35,323 nt of DNA from an uncultured Bacillota bacterium (GCA_934271085.1 CAKQQU010000012.1:1-35323), one strand, 5' to 3'. Positions 1 through 7,824 are shown, numbered from the stretch's first letter. The notes: generated from the letters alone by a model not told the origin. Numbers and translations are program-made.

Positions 1-61
1 CGCTATCCGTGAAGGCGGCCGTACCGTTGGTTCCGGCGTTGTTATCGCCATCAACGAATAG
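1..61 (+). CDS. tuf: Elongation factor Tu, C-terminal end (partial)
   Basis: The frame from base 2 encodes the last 19 residues, including IREGGRTVGSGVV, followed by TAG at 59-61. This is the conserved C-terminus of EF-Tu domain 3, the GTPase that brings aminoacyl-tRNA to the ribosome. The start lies outside the window. tuf directly upstream of the S10 operon is the usual arrangement. A GC-rich hairpin follows at 81-102. Confidence 0.93.
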   Translation, partial: AIREGGRTVGSGVVIAINE

Positions 62-80
62 GTTTTAAATTCTTCCCGCC

Positions 81-102
81 CTGCCGGCCAACCGGCCGGC
101 AG
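81..102 (+). terminator. GC-rich hairpin after tuf, possible weak terminator or attenuator
   Basis: A perfect 9-bp stem (CTGCCGGCC / GGCCGGCAG) closes a 4-nt loop 20 bases after the tuf stop. Only a short TTTT follows at 112-115, not directly at the stem base, so it is a poor Rho-independent terminator. It may only reduce read-through from tuf into rpsJ. Confidence 0.35.
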
Positions 103-143
103 AGGTTGGGATTTTAGTGTGTTATCTTCCGGTGATTTCCGGT

Positions 144-152
144 TGATATAAA
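144..152 (+). promoter_or_regulatory. Putative extended -10 promoter for the S10 operon
   Basis: TG-A-TATAAA at 144-152 fits an extended -10 element (TGnTATAAT, one mismatch in the hexamer). No good -35 lies 16-18 bases upstream. Transcription from here would give a leader of roughly 85 nt before rpsJ. That leader holds the palindrome CCTCGCGAGG (176-185) and a short TCGAA/TTCGA hairpin (213-226). Confidence 0.4.
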
Positions 153-243
153 GCTGAGAAGCGGGAGGTTGCTCGCCTCGCGAGGAGGAGAGGTAATTTC
201 CGCGGAGCCAGTTCGAAAAAATTCGAGCGAAAGGAGAACAATC

Positions 244-552
244 ATGGCACAACAGAAGGTAAGAATCAGACTTAAGGCTTACGATCACAGACTGCTGGAC
301 AGTTCCGCAGCCAGAATCGTTGAAACCGCCAAAAGAACGGGAGCTCAGGTCTCCGGGCCTGTACCGCTGCCCACCGAAAAGAATATCTATACTATCCTGC
401 GTTCCCCCCATGTTAATAAGGATAGCCGCGAGCAGTTTGAGATGAGAACCCACAAACGCCTCATTGATATTCTGGAACCCACCGGCAAGACTATGGATGC
501 ACTTACTCATCTGGATCTTCCCGCCGGGGTTGATATTGAGATCAAACTGTAA
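244..552 (+). CDS. rpsJ: 30S ribosomal protein S10 (uS10)
   Basis: A 102-residue protein of the usual S10 length. It carries the family's RIRLKAYDHRLLD start and the THKRLIDI segment in the second half. S10 sits in the 30S head, and in many bacteria it also acts in antitermination as NusE. The frame is open upstream to 169, but the ATG at 244 is chosen because homologs begin MAxQKxRIRLKAYDH and AAAGGAGA lies at the right distance (230-237). It is the first gene of the S10 operon. A 110-nt gap with a small hairpin separates it from rplC. Confidence 0.98.
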   Translation: MAQQKVRIRLKAYDHRLLDSSAARIVETAKRTGAQVSGPVPLPTEKNIYTILRSPHVNKDSREQFEMRTHKRLIDILEPTGKTMDALTHLDLPAGVDIEIKL

Positions 553-601
553 CGCCTGTTTTAGTTGTTTGGTCGCATAAAACGGTCCAGACCGCTAACA
601 T

Positions 602-617
602 GTCGGATTCATCCGAC
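602..617 (+). other. Hairpin in the rpsJ-rplC intergenic region
   Basis: GTCGGAT and ATCCGAC form a perfect inverted repeat separated by TC, realistically a 6-bp stem with a 4-nt loop. A GGTC at 571-574 could pair with GACC at 615-618 in an alternative fold. No U-run follows. It lies 45 nt before the rplC start in a 110-nt gap, unusually long for this operon. Function unknown. Confidence 0.45.
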
Positions 618-662
618 CTCTGCAATACACGCTTTGTAATATTTGAAAGTGAGGTGTAGTAA

Positions 663-1292
663 ATGCCGAAAGCAATACTCGGCACCAAGCTGGGCATGAC
701 TCAGGTCTTTGCTGCTGATGGTAAAGTTGTTCCGGTCACCGTGGTGGAAGCCGGCCCTTGCCGTATCGCTCAGATCAAAACCATGGAGAACGACGGCTAT
801 ACCGCTATCCAGTTGGGTTTTGGCGCAATCAAACCTGTTAATGTAAATAAACCCAGTAAAGGTCATACTGATAAAGCGGGAATCGACCCCGTTAAATATC
901 TTAGAGAAATCAGAACCAAAGATATCTCCGCATTCAACGTTGGTGACACCATCACCGTTGATGTCTTCGCTGAAGGCGAGAACGTTGACGTTTCCGGCGT
1001 TAGCAAAGGTAAAGGTTTTGCCGGTACCATCAAAAGATGGAACCAGCGCCGCGGCCCCATGGGACATGGTTCCAAAAACCATCGCCGTCCCGCCAGTGCC
1101 GGTGCTAAAGGCCCTGCCCGCGTATTTAAGGGCAAACGTTCTCCCGGTCATATGGGCTGCGAGAACTGCACTGTCCAGAATCTGGAAATCGTCAAGGTTG
1201 ACGCAGAACGCAACCTGCTGCTGATCAAGGGCGCTATCCCCGGTGCCAAGCAGTCTATGGTCGTCGTCAAAGAATCCCGTAAACAGGGTTAA
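663..1292 (+). CDS. rplC: 50S ribosomal protein L3 (uL3)
   Basis: A 209-residue protein matching L3 from the first residues (MPKAILGTKLGMTQVF) through the central loop (KGKGFAGTIKRW, GSKNHRRPASAG) to the C-terminal domain. L3 is a primary 23S rRNA-binding protein near the peptidyl transferase centre. The ATG at 663 has a GTGAGGTG Shine-Dalgarno sequence about 7 bases upstream. The next gene, rplD, follows after 20 nt. Confidence 0.98.
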   Translation: MPKAILGTKLGMTQVFAADGKVVPVTVVEAGPCRIAQIKTMENDGYTAIQLGFGAIKPVNVNKPSKGHTDKAGIDPVKYLREIRTKDISAFNVGDTITVDVFAEGENVDVSGVSKGKGFAGTIKRWNQRRGPMGHGSKNHRRPASAGAKGPARVFKGKRSPGHMGCENCTVQNLEIVKVDAERNLLLIKGAIPGAKQSMVVVKESRKQG

Positions 1293-1312
1293 GCGAAGAA
1301 AGGAGGTCAGGC

Positions 1313-1933
1313 ATGACTAAGATAGATTTACTGAACCGCGAAGGTTCCAGCGTAGGCGAAGTTGAACTCAGCGACGCCATTTTCATGAATCAGATAAACG
1401 TACCTGTTATGCATCAGGCAGTCCGCGTCTATCTGGCTTCTCTGCGCCGCGGCACTCACAGTGTCAAAGGTCGCTCTGATGTCAGCGGCGGCGGTAAAAA
1501 ACCCTGGCGCCAGAAAGGTACCGGTCGCGCCAGCTTCGGTTCCTCTCGTAACCCGGTATGGCGTGGCGGCGGCGTGGCCTTTGGCCCCGTTACCCGCGAT
1601 CATTCCATTACCATGCCCAAGAAAATGCGCCGGGCCGCTCTGCTCTCTGCTTTAAGCTCCAAGCTGGCTGATGGCAGCATCATCGTTATAGACGATCTGG
1701 CAATGGATGAGCCCAAAACCAAGGAAATGGCTCGCATCATGAAAAATGTGGGCGCAGCCAATGCCCTGGTAGTCCTCAATGATGAGGCTTATGAAGCTGC
1801 TCTTTCCCTCCGCAATATGCCGGGTTTTGAGGCAGTTCCCTTCGATGGTATGAATACCTACAACATCCTTTATCATGACAAACTGGTTATTACCAAAGAA
1901 GCTTTAGCTATGATCGAGGAGGTGTACGCATAA
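1313..1933 (+). CDS. rplD: 50S ribosomal protein L4 (uL4)
   Basis: A 206-residue protein with the L4 extended-loop signature (residues ~45-75, RRGTHSVKGRSDVSGGGKKP then GRASFGSSRNP), which lines the nascent-peptide exit tunnel. AAAGGAGG lies upstream of the ATG. The stop codon shares one base with the ATG of rplW (TAATG at 1931-1935), so the two are probably translationally coupled. In gamma-proteobacteria L4 represses its own operon; nothing here shows that directly. Confidence 0.98.
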   Translation: MTKIDLLNREGSSVGEVELSDAIFMNQINVPVMHQAVRVYLASLRRGTHSVKGRSDVSGGGKKPWRQKGTGRASFGSSRNPVWRGGGVAFGPVTRDHSITMPKKMRRAALLSALSSKLADGSIIVIDDLAMDEPKTKEMARIMKNVGAANALVVLNDEAYEAALSLRNMPGFEAVPFDGMNTYNILYHDKLVITKEALAMIEEVYA

Positions 1934-2223
1934 TGATGGATCCTCATCAGGTATTGGTAAAACCCATGGTTTCCGAAAAGTCTCTCATCCTTATGGAGGA
2001 TGATAAGTATTCTTTTATGGTTGCCAAGGCTGCCAATAAAATAGAGATCAAACATGCCGTTGAAACTCTTTTCAACGTCAAAGTCGTGGACATCACCACC
2101 CGTAACTATAAGGGTAAGATCAAGACTCTCGGTCGCAACCGGGGCCGTCGCCCTGACACCAAACGCGCTATTGTTAAGCTGGCTGAAGGAAACAAGATCG
2201 AGATCTTCAGCAACTTGCAGTAG
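1933..2223 (+). CDS. rplW: 50S ribosomal protein L23 (uL23)
   Basis: A 96-residue protein with typical L23 features: an N-terminal PMVSEKS motif and the KTLGRNRGRRPD basic loop. L23 sits at the tunnel exit, where it docks trigger factor and SRP. Two tandem ATGs (1933 and 1936) are both possible. The first overlaps the rplD stop by one base and lies about 7 nt from the AGGAGGTG within the end of rplD. Confidence 0.97.
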   Translation: MMDPHQVLVKPMVSEKSLILMEDDKYSFMVAKAANKIEIKHAVETLFNVKVVDITTRNYKGKIKTLGRNRGRRPDTKRAIVKLAEGNKIEIFSNLQ

Positions 2224-2247
2224 GTTTGGAAAAGGAGGAAATGACTA

Positions 2248-3078
2248 ATGGGAATTAAAAAGTATCAGCCTACTTCTCCCGGTCGTCGTGGTATGACTGT
2301 TTCCACCTTCGAGGAAATCACCACTGCAACTCCTGAGAAGTCGCTGCTCCAGCCGCTTAAATCTAAGGGCGGCCGTAATAACCAGGGTAGATTGACCACC
2401 CGTCATCAGGGCGGCGGTCATAAGCAGATGTACCGTGTTATCGACTTTAAACGCGATAAGGACGATATCCCTGCCAAAGTTGCCAGCATTCAGTATGACC
2501 CCAATCGTACCGCAAACATCGCTTTGCTGAATTATGCTGACGGCGAAAAAAGATATATCCTTGCACCTTATGGTCTGAAGGTCGGCGACGAGCTGGTTTC
2601 CGGCGTTAGCGTAGATATCAAGCCCGGCAATGCTCTGCCTCTGTCCTCCATCCCTGTAGGTACTGTAGTGCACAATGTTGAGCTTCGTCCCGGTCAGGGC
2701 GGTCAGATGGCTCGCTCCGCCGGCAGCTCCGTTCAGTTGATGGCCAAGGAAGGTAAATATGTTACCCTGCGTATGCCTTCCGGCGAGATGAGACTGGTTC
2801 TTGATCGTTGCCGCGCTACTGTTGGCCTGGTTGGCAACATCGATCAGGAAAACGTCAATATCGGTAAAGCAGGCCGCAGCCGCTGGATGGGTATCCGTCC
2901 TGCCAACCGCGGTGTTGTTATGAATCCTGTCGACCATCCCCACGGCGGCGGCGAAGGCCGTTCCCCGGTGGGCCGCAACCCGGTTACTCCTTGGGGCAAA
3001 CCTGCTCTTGGTGCTAAGACCCGTGATCCTAAGAAGTCCAGCAACCGGATGATCGTCAAGAGACGCAATAGTAAATAG
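2248..3078 (+). CDS. rplB: 50S ribosomal protein L2 (uL2)
   Basis: A 276-residue protein of the exact usual length. It begins with the conserved YQPTSPGRRGMTV segment and contains GGHKQMYRVIDFKR. Near the C-terminus it has the VDHPHGGGEG loop, whose histidine region sits close to the peptidyl transferase centre. AAAAGGAGG precedes the ATG. A reading frame of almost equal length runs antisense here and is an artefact of codon bias. Confidence 0.98.
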   Translation: MGIKKYQPTSPGRRGMTVSTFEEITTATPEKSLLQPLKSKGGRNNQGRLTTRHQGGGHKQMYRVIDFKRDKDDIPAKVASIQYDPNRTANIALLNYADGEKRYILAPYGLKVGDELVSGVSVDIKPGNALPLSSIPVGTVVHNVELRPGQGGQMARSAGSSVQLMAKEGKYVTLRMPSGEMRLVLDRCRATVGLVGNIDQENVNIGKAGRSRWMGIRPANRGVVMNPVDHPHGGGEGRSPVGRNPVTPWGKPALGAKTRDPKKSSNRMIVKRRNSK

Positions 3079-3098
3079 GGAAGGGAGGATTCGTAATA

Positions 3099-3383
3099 AT
3101 GGGTAGATCAATCAAAAAAGGCCCTTTTGTTGAAGAAAGACTGCTGGCCCGCATCGAGGCCCTCAATGAAAGCGGCGATAAAAAAGTTCTGAAAACCTGG
3201 TCTCGTTCTTCCACAATTTTCCCGCAAATGGTGGGACATACCATTGCCGTCCATGATGGTAAAAAGCATGTTCCTGTTTATATTACCGAAGATATGGTCG
3301 GCCATAAGCTCGGGGAGTTTGCTCCCACTCGCTACTTCCGCGGCCATGGTGGTAAAACCGAGCGTTCCACGGCTCTGAAGTAG
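3099..3383 (+). CDS. rpsS: 30S ribosomal protein S19 (uS19)
   Basis: A 94-residue protein with S19 hallmarks: the MGRSIKKGPFVEE start, the TWSRSSTIFPQMVGHTIAVHDG core and the FAPTRYFRGHGG tail. It binds 16S rRNA in the 30S head together with S13. GGGAAGGAGG lies upstream of the ATG. Confidence 0.98.
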   Translation: MGRSIKKGPFVEERLLARIEALNESGDKKVLKTWSRSSTIFPQMVGHTIAVHDGKKHVPVYITEDMVGHKLGEFAPTRYFRGHGGKTERSTALK

Positions 3384-3397
3384 AAAGGAGGAAGCAC

Positions 3398-3739
3398 ATG
3401 GAAGTCAATGCAACAGCAAAATATCTCCGCGTTTCCCCCCGCAAAGCCCGCATGGTCATCGATATGATCAAAGGCAAGAGCGTTAGGGAAGCGGAAGCCA
3501 TATTAAAATTCTGCCCCAATAAGGGCGCTGAATTCGCATCCAAGGTCTTGAAATCCGCAGTGGCCAATGCTGAAAACAACCTTTCTTTGGCCAAGGATGA
3601 TCTTATTGTGACCAAAGCTTATGTTGATGAAGGTCCCAGCCTTCGCCGCTATAAACCCCGTGCCCAGGGACGTGCGGACAGAATGGTTCACAGAATGAGC
3701 CACATCACCATAGTGGTTGGCACAAGAGAGGAGGTTTAA
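3398..3739 (+). CDS. rplV: 50S ribosomal protein L22 (uL22)
   Basis: A 113-residue protein with the L22 core VSPRKARMVIDMIKGK and the tunnel-lining hairpin around RRYKPRAQGRADRM (residues ~82-96), where macrolide-resistance changes occur in other bacteria. The hairpin shows no obvious insertion or deletion. AGAAAGGAGG precedes the ATG. The last codons contain the ribosome binding site of rpsC. Confidence 0.98.
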   Translation: MEVNATAKYLRVSPRKARMVIDMIKGKSVREAEAILKFCPNKGAEFASKVLKSAVANAENNLSLAKDDLIVTKAYVDEGPSLRRYKPRAQGRADRMVHRMSHITIVVGTREEV

Positions 3740-3740
3740 C

Positions 3741-4415
3741 ATGGGTCAGAAAGTTAACCCTAAGGGTTTCAGAGTTGGCGTGATCAAAGATTGGGATGCT
3801 CGCTGGTATGCCAACAATAAGGAATTCAAAAATTTCCTTTATGAGGATTATCAGCTTCGCCGTTACGTCAAAGAGAAGCTCTATGCCTCCGGTGTATCCA
3901 AAGTTGATATCGAACGTAAGGGCGGCCGTGTTATTATCAATGTTTTCACTGCCAAACCCGGTATCGTTATCGGCCGCGGCGGTCAGGAAGTAGAAAACCT
4001 CCGCAAAGAGCTGGAGCGCATGAGCGGAAAGAAAGTTTCCGTTAATATTACCGAGGTCAAAAGACCTGAGCTGGATGCCCAGCTGGTAGCCGAGAGCGTG
4101 GCTGCTTCCCTGGAAAAACGTATTGCTTTCCGCCGGGCTATGAAGCAGACTGTTTTTCGCACCATGCGTATGGGCGCCGGCGGCATCAAGATTATGTGCG
4201 CTGGCCGTTTGGGCGGCGCTGAGATAGCCCGTACCGAATGGTACGCTGAAGGTAAAGTTCCTCTGCACACCCTGCGTGCAGATATCGATTACGGTTTTGC
4301 CGAAGCCAACACCACTTACGGCAAGATCGGCATCAAAGTTTGGATTTATAAAGGCGAGGTCCTGCCGCAGCGCGCTGCCAAAGTTCAGGAAATTGCCGTG
4401 GAGGAGGGCGAGTAA
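3741..4415 (+). CDS. rpsC: 30S ribosomal protein S3 (uS3)
   Basis: A 224-residue protein beginning MGQKVNPKGFRVGV, the invariant S3 start. A KH-type RNA-binding segment (PGIVIGRGGQEVE) lies at residues ~75-90 and the C-terminal domain contains GRLGGAEIARTEW. S3 lines the mRNA entry channel. The frame extends upstream to 3717, but the ATG at 3741 matches homologs and follows GAGGAGG by a good distance. Only one base separates it from the rplV stop. Confidence 0.98.
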   Translation: MGQKVNPKGFRVGVIKDWDARWYANNKEFKNFLYEDYQLRRYVKEKLYASGVSKVDIERKGGRVIINVFTAKPGIVIGRGGQEVENLRKELERMSGKKVSVNITEVKRPELDAQLVAESVAASLEKRIAFRRAMKQTVFRTMRMGAGGIKIMCAGRLGGAEIARTEWYAEGKVPLHTLRADIDYGFAEANTTYGKIGIKVWIYKGEVLPQRAAKVQEIAVEEGE

Positions 4416-4416
4416 T

Positions 4417-4854
4417 ATGTTAATGCCGAAACGTGTCAAATATCGCCGCCAACACCGCGGCACCATGAAGGGCGCTGCCCATAAGGGTAATTTCGTCAGC
4501 TACGGCGAATATGGACTCCAGGCTTTGGAATGTGGTTGGATCACCAGCCGCCAGATCGAGGCAGCCCGTATTGCAATGACCCGTTATATCAAACGTGGTG
4601 GTAAGGTTTGGATCAAGATCTTCCCCCATAAACCAGTTACCGAAAAACCTGCTGAAACCCGTATGGGTTCCGGTAAAGGTTCTCCCGAATACTGGGTAGC
4701 AGTGGTCAAACCCGGCAAAGTTATGTTTGAAATAGCCGGCGTTCCCGAAGCTCTGGCAAAAGAAGCTTTGCGTCTTGCTCAGCATAAGCTGCCTATCAAG
4801 TGCAAAGTCGTCAGCAGAGAAAACACGATAGGTGGTGAAGCAAATGAAAGCTAA
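4417..4854 (+). CDS. rplP: 50S ribosomal protein L16 (uL16)
   Basis: A 145-residue protein starting MLMPKRVKYRRQHRG, the standard L16 N-terminus. It has GLQALECGWITSRQIEAARIA and the MGSGKGSPEYWVAVVKPG segment. L16 helps position the acceptor ends of A-site and P-site tRNA. The frame is open far upstream inside rpsC, but the ATG at 4417, one base after the rpsC stop and preceded by GGAGGAGGGC, is the homologous start. Its 3' end overlaps rpmC by 11 nt. Confidence 0.98.
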   Translation: MLMPKRVKYRRQHRGTMKGAAHKGNFVSYGEYGLQALECGWITSRQIEAARIAMTRYIKRGGKVWIKIFPHKPVTEKPAETRMGSGKGSPEYWVAVVKPGKVMFEIAGVPEALAKEALRLAQHKLPIKCKVVSRENTIGGEANES

Positions 4855-5044
4855 AGAACTCCGTGATCTCACCTACGATGAACTGGTACAGAAGGAGAAA
4901 GATCTCCAGGCGGAACTCTTTAACCTGCGTTTTCGTTTGGCCACCAGCCAGTTGGATAATCCCATGACAATTAAAGCCGTCCGTAAGGATCTGGCCAGAG
5001 TAAAAACCGTGCTCCGCCAACTGGACATGGAAAAGGCTCAGTAA
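4844..5044 (+). CDS. rpmC: 50S ribosomal protein L29 (uL29)
   Basis: A 66-residue protein beginning MKAKELRDLTYDEL, a canonical two-helix L29. Two in-frame GTG codons (4832, 4835) offer slightly earlier starts. ATG 4844 is preferred because homologs start at MKAKEL and the AGGTGGTGA sequence can serve as its ribosome binding site. It overlaps the rplP end by 11 nt, so coupled translation is likely. Confidence 0.96.
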   Translation: MKAKELRDLTYDELVQKEKDLQAELFNLRFRLATSQLDNPMTIKAVRKDLARVKTVLRQLDMEKAQ

Positions 5045-5074
5045 CGAAAGGGAAAAGGAGGTTGGCTAATCTTT

Positions 5075-5335
5075 ATGGAAAGAAAATCCAGAAAAACCCG
5101 CATTGGCATTGTTGCCAGCGATAAAATGGATAAAACCGTAGTGGTCAAAGTCGAATCCCGTACTCGCCATCCGCTGTATGGCAAGATCACTACCAGCAAC
5201 AAAAAGTATAAGGCCCATGATGAGAACAACGAAGCCCGCGTTGGCGACAAAGTGCTGATCAGCGAGACTCGTCCTCTTTCCAGAGAAAAACGCTGGAGAG
5301 TGGTGGAGATACTCGAAAAGGCGCCTATTGTGTAA
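5075..5335 (+). CDS. rpsQ: 30S ribosomal protein S17 (uS17)
   Basis: An 86-residue OB-fold protein with S17 motifs: GIVASDKMDKTVVVKVE, RHPLYGKI and the SETRPLSREKRWRVVEI C-terminal strand. The AAGGAGG at 5055-5061 is 13 nt from the ATG, longer than for its neighbours. No in-frame alternative start lies closer, so ATG 5075 is kept. Confidence 0.97.
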   Translation: MERKSRKTRIGIVASDKMDKTVVVKVESRTRHPLYGKITTSNKKYKAHDENNEARVGDKVLISETRPLSREKRWRVVEILEKAPIV

Positions 5336-5359
5336 CTTTTAAGAAGGAGGCTATCAGTA

Positions 5360-5728
5360 ATGATTCAGGCCGAAACAAGACTGAAAGTCGGGGACAATAC
5401 CGGCGCCAAAGAGTTGCTTTGCATTAAAGTCCTGGGTGGTTCCCGCCGTAAATATGCTACAGTTGGCGATGTCATTATCTGCGCCGTTAAAGAAGCAAGC
5501 CCCGGCGGCGTTGTTAAAAAGGGTGATGTCGTTAAGGCTGTCGTAGTCCGTACTGCCAAAGAGATTCGCCGTCCTGACGGTTCCTATATCCGTTTTGACG
5601 AGAACTCCGGGGTTATTATCAATGATGACGGGCAGCCCAAGGGCACCCGTATCTTTGGTCCGGTTGCAAGGGAACTTCGTGATAAAGATTTCATGAAGAT
5701 CATCTCTCTGGCTCCCGAAGTACTCTAG
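5360..5728 (+). CDS. rplN: 50S ribosomal protein L14 (uL14)
   Basis: A 122-residue protein of the invariant family length. It starts MIQAETRLKVGDNTGAKELLCIKVLGG and ends FMKIISLAPEVL. L14 contacts S12 and 16S rRNA across the subunit interface and is the binding site of the silencing factor RsfS. AAGAAGGAGG lies upstream. Confidence 0.98.
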   Translation: MIQAETRLKVGDNTGAKELLCIKVLGGSRRKYATVGDVIICAVKEASPGGVVKKGDVVKAVVVRTAKEIRRPDGSYIRFDENSGVIINDDGQPKGTRIFGPVARELRDKDFMKIISLAPEVL

Positions 5729-5739
5729 GAGGGTGAAAG

Positions 5740-6072
5740 ATGGACGATAAAAAGAAACTGCATGTCAGAAAAGGCGATACCGTTGTGGTAATAACCGGCA
5801 AAGACGCTGGCAAAAAGGGTAAGATCATTGATGTGGATGCAAAAGCCGGCCGCGTTTTTGTGGATAAGGTCAATCTGGTCAGCAGACACACCAAACCCAC
5901 CCAGGCTGCTCCTCAGGGCGGTATCATCAAAAAGGAAGCTGCTATTGACGCTTCCAATGTTATGATTTTCTGCAATGCCTGCGGTAAGGGCGTTCGTATT
6001 GCCAAGAAAATCGATGCTAATGGAACCAAAACTCGTGTTTGCGCAAAATGCGGCGCAGAATTCGATAAGTAG
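5740..6072 (+). CDS. rplX: 50S ribosomal protein L24 with zinc-ribbon C-terminus (uL24)
   Basis: A 110-residue protein. The N-terminal KOW segment (KGDTVVVITGKDAGKKGKI, residues ~11-29) initiates 50S assembly on 23S rRNA. The C-terminal part has two CxxC pairs, C78/C81 and C101/C104, the zinc-ribbon form seen in many bacteria. An AGGAGG spanning the rplN stop is followed by the ATG. Confidence 0.98.
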   Translation: MDDKKKLHVRKGDTVVVITGKDAGKKGKIIDVDAKAGRVFVDKVNLVSRHTKPTQAAPQGGIIKKEAAIDASNVMIFCNACGKGVRIAKKIDANGTKTRVCAKCGAEFDK

Positions 6073-6098
6073 ACAAGAGGGAAAGGAGGAAATAAGCA

Positions 6099-6641
6099 GT
6101 GGCAAGGCTTCATGAGCGTTATGATGCAGAAATTAAGGGCAAACTCCAGGAAAAGTTTAAATATGAAAACGTTATGGAGATTCCCCGTCTGGTCAAAGTA
6201 GTTGTCAACATGGGTCTGGGCGAGGCTATTCAGAACCCCAAGGCTCTGGATGCAGCTGTCAGCGATATGACCGCTATTACCGGCCAGAAACCGATCATCA
6301 CCAAAGCCAAAAAATCCATAGCCGCTTTTAAGCTTCGTCAGGGTATGTCCATTGGTTGTAAGGTCACCCTGCGCGGCGACAGAATGTATGAGTTCGTCGA
6401 TAAGCTGATTTCGGCTTCCATCCCTCGCGTCAGAGACTTTAAAGGCGTTTCCAACAAGGCTTTTGACGGCCGCGGCAACTATACCCTGGGCCTCAAAGAG
6501 CAGCTGATTTTCCCGGAAATCGAATATGATAAGATCGATCGCATCCGCGGTATGGAAGTAGCATTTGTTACCTCCGCTAAAACCGATGAGGAATGTGCTG
6601 AACTGTTGCGGTTGATGGGTATGCCTTTCGCTGAAAAGTAA
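6099..6641 (+). CDS. rplE: 50S ribosomal protein L5 (uL5)
   Basis: A 180-residue protein with L5 signatures PRLVKVVVNMGLGEA, KPIITKAKKSIAAFKLR and the C-terminal EYDKIDRIRGMEVAFVTSA. L5 binds 5S rRNA and forms a bridge to the 30S head. The start is GTG at 6099, preceded by AAAGGAGG. No ATG is in frame nearby upstream. Confidence 0.98.
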   Translation: MARLHERYDAEIKGKLQEKFKYENVMEIPRLVKVVVNMGLGEAIQNPKALDAAVSDMTAITGQKPIITKAKKSIAAFKLRQGMSIGCKVTLRGDRMYEFVDKLISASIPRVRDFKGVSNKAFDGRGNYTLGLKEQLIFPEIEYDKIDRIRGMEVAFVTSAKTDEECAELLRLMGMPFAEK

Positions 6642-6657
6642 TAGAGGAGGTATTTTT

Positions 6658-6843
6658 GTGGCTAAGACTTCTATGTTGGTAAAACAGAAGAGGACTCCCA
6701 AATTTTCTGTCCGCGGGTATAATCGCTGCAGCATCTGCGGCCGTCCTCATGGCTATATGCGTAAATTCGGCATCTGCCGTATCTGCTTCCGCGAACTGGC
6801 CTATAAAGGAGAGATCCCCGGAGTCACCAAGTCCAGTTGGTAA
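6658..6843 (+). CDS. rpsN: 30S ribosomal protein S14, zinc-binding type Z (uS14)
   Basis: A 61-residue protein, the short zinc form of S14. Ligands are C24/C27 (RCSIC) and C40/C43 (GICRIC). The short zinc form in the spc operon is normal for Bacillota, whereas the longer zinc-free form is often encoded elsewhere and used under zinc limitation. The start is GTG 6658 with AGGAGG 7-9 bases upstream. Confidence 0.98.
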   Translation: MAKTSMLVKQKRTPKFSVRGYNRCSICGRPHGYMRKFGICRICFRELAYKGEIPGVTKSSW

Positions 6844-6867
6844 ATCCGGAACAAGGAGGTTAAATAA

Positions 6868-7263
6868 ATGGTTGTTACCGATCCTATTGCCGATTTCCTG
6901 ACCAGAATTCGTAATGCCAATATGGTCTACACCGAAAAGGTGGAGATCCCCGCTTCTAACACTAAGATGGCTTTGGCGAATATCCTCAAGGAAGAGGGCT
7001 TTATCAAGGATGTGGAATATATTGAAGATGGCAAGCAGGGCGTTGTCCGCGTTTTCCTGAAATATGCCGGCAAAGAGAGAGTTATCACCGGTTTAAAGAG
7101 AATCTCTCGCCCCGGTCTGCGCGTATACGCTAAAAAAGATGAGCTGCCTAAAGTTTTGGGCGGCCTGGGTATCGCCATCATTTCCACTCCTAGTGGTTTG
7201 ATGACTGATAAAAATGCTCGTAAAGCAGGACTTGGCGGAGAAGTTCTCTGCTATGTCTGGTAA
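6868..7263 (+). CDS. rpsH: 30S ribosomal protein S8 (uS8)
   Basis: A 131-residue protein starting MVVTDPIADFLTRIRNAN. It has the GLKRISRPGLRVYA segment and the GIAIISTPSGLMTD C-terminal 16S-binding core. S8 is a primary 16S rRNA-binding protein and, in E. coli, the translational repressor of the spc operon. AAGGAGG precedes the ATG. Confidence 0.98.
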   Translation: MVVTDPIADFLTRIRNANMVYTEKVEIPASNTKMALANILKEEGFIKDVEYIEDGKQGVVRVFLKYAGKERVITGLKRISRPGLRVYAKKDELPKVLGGLGIAIISTPSGLMTDKNARKAGLGGEVLCYVW

Positions 7264-7281
7264 GCGCTGGGAGGTGTAATA

Positions 7282-7824
7282 ATGTCTCGAATCGGCAAAA
7301 TGCCTATCACATTGCCCGCCGGCGTTTCCGCTAAGATCGATGGTCATACCGTCGAAGTCAAGGGACCCAAGGGCACTCTTACAAGAGAGTTTTCCCCGAA
7401 AATCGATATTGAGATGGAGGATAACGTCATCCGGGTCATCCGCCACAGCGATGAGCCCAGCGAGCGTGCTCTCCACGGTCTTACCCGCGCCTTGCTTAAT
7501 AACATGGTCGTTGGCGTAAATACCGGTTTTGAAAAGAAATTGAACCTGGTCGGCGTAGGTTACCGTGCTGCTATGAACGGCAACAAGCTGGCTTTGACTG
7601 TCGGTAAATCCCATCCTGTTGAGATGGATCCCGGTGAAGATCTGAAGGTTGAGACCCCTCAGCCCAATATCATTGTTATTTCCGGTATCGACAAGGAAAA
7701 GGTCGGTGCTTTCGCGGCTGTTGTGCGCGAAGTTCGTCCTCCCGAACCTTATAAAGGCAAGGGCATCAAGTATGCGGATGAGGTTATCCGCCGTAAAGCC
7801 GGTAAGGCCGGTGCTAAAAAATAA
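7282..7824 (+). CDS. rplF: 50S ribosomal protein L6 (uL6)
   Basis: A 180-residue two-domain protein starting MSRIGKMPITLPAGV. The C-terminal signature PEPYKGKGIKYADEVIRRKAGKAG is complete. L6 lies near the sarcin-ricin loop, where translation factors bind. GGGAGGTG precedes the ATG. Unlike most junctions in this operon, a 108-nt gap follows before rplR. Confidence 0.98.
   Translation: MSRIGKMPITLPAGVSAKIDGHTVEVKGPKGTLTREFSPKIDIEMEDNVIRVIRHSDEPSERALHGLTRALLNNMVVGVNTGFEKKLNLVGVGYRAAMNGNKLALTVGKSHPVEMDPGEDLKVETPQPNIIVISGIDKEKVGAFAAVVREVRPPEPYKGKGIKYADEVIRRKAGKAGAKK

Noticed and set aside
2245..3111. 288-codon antisense reading frame opposite rplB
   Set aside because: It covers rplB almost exactly, has no ribosome binding site and no recognisable protein features; rplB is certain. 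It results from codon bias.
3705..4466. 253-codon antisense frame opposite rpsC
   Set aside because: It lies opposite the rplV end, rpsC and the rplP start, with no family resemblance; a shadow frame.
5913..6734. 273-codon antisense frame opposite rplX, rplE and rpsN
   Set aside because: It crosses three certain genes and shows no domain or Shine-Dalgarno sequence.
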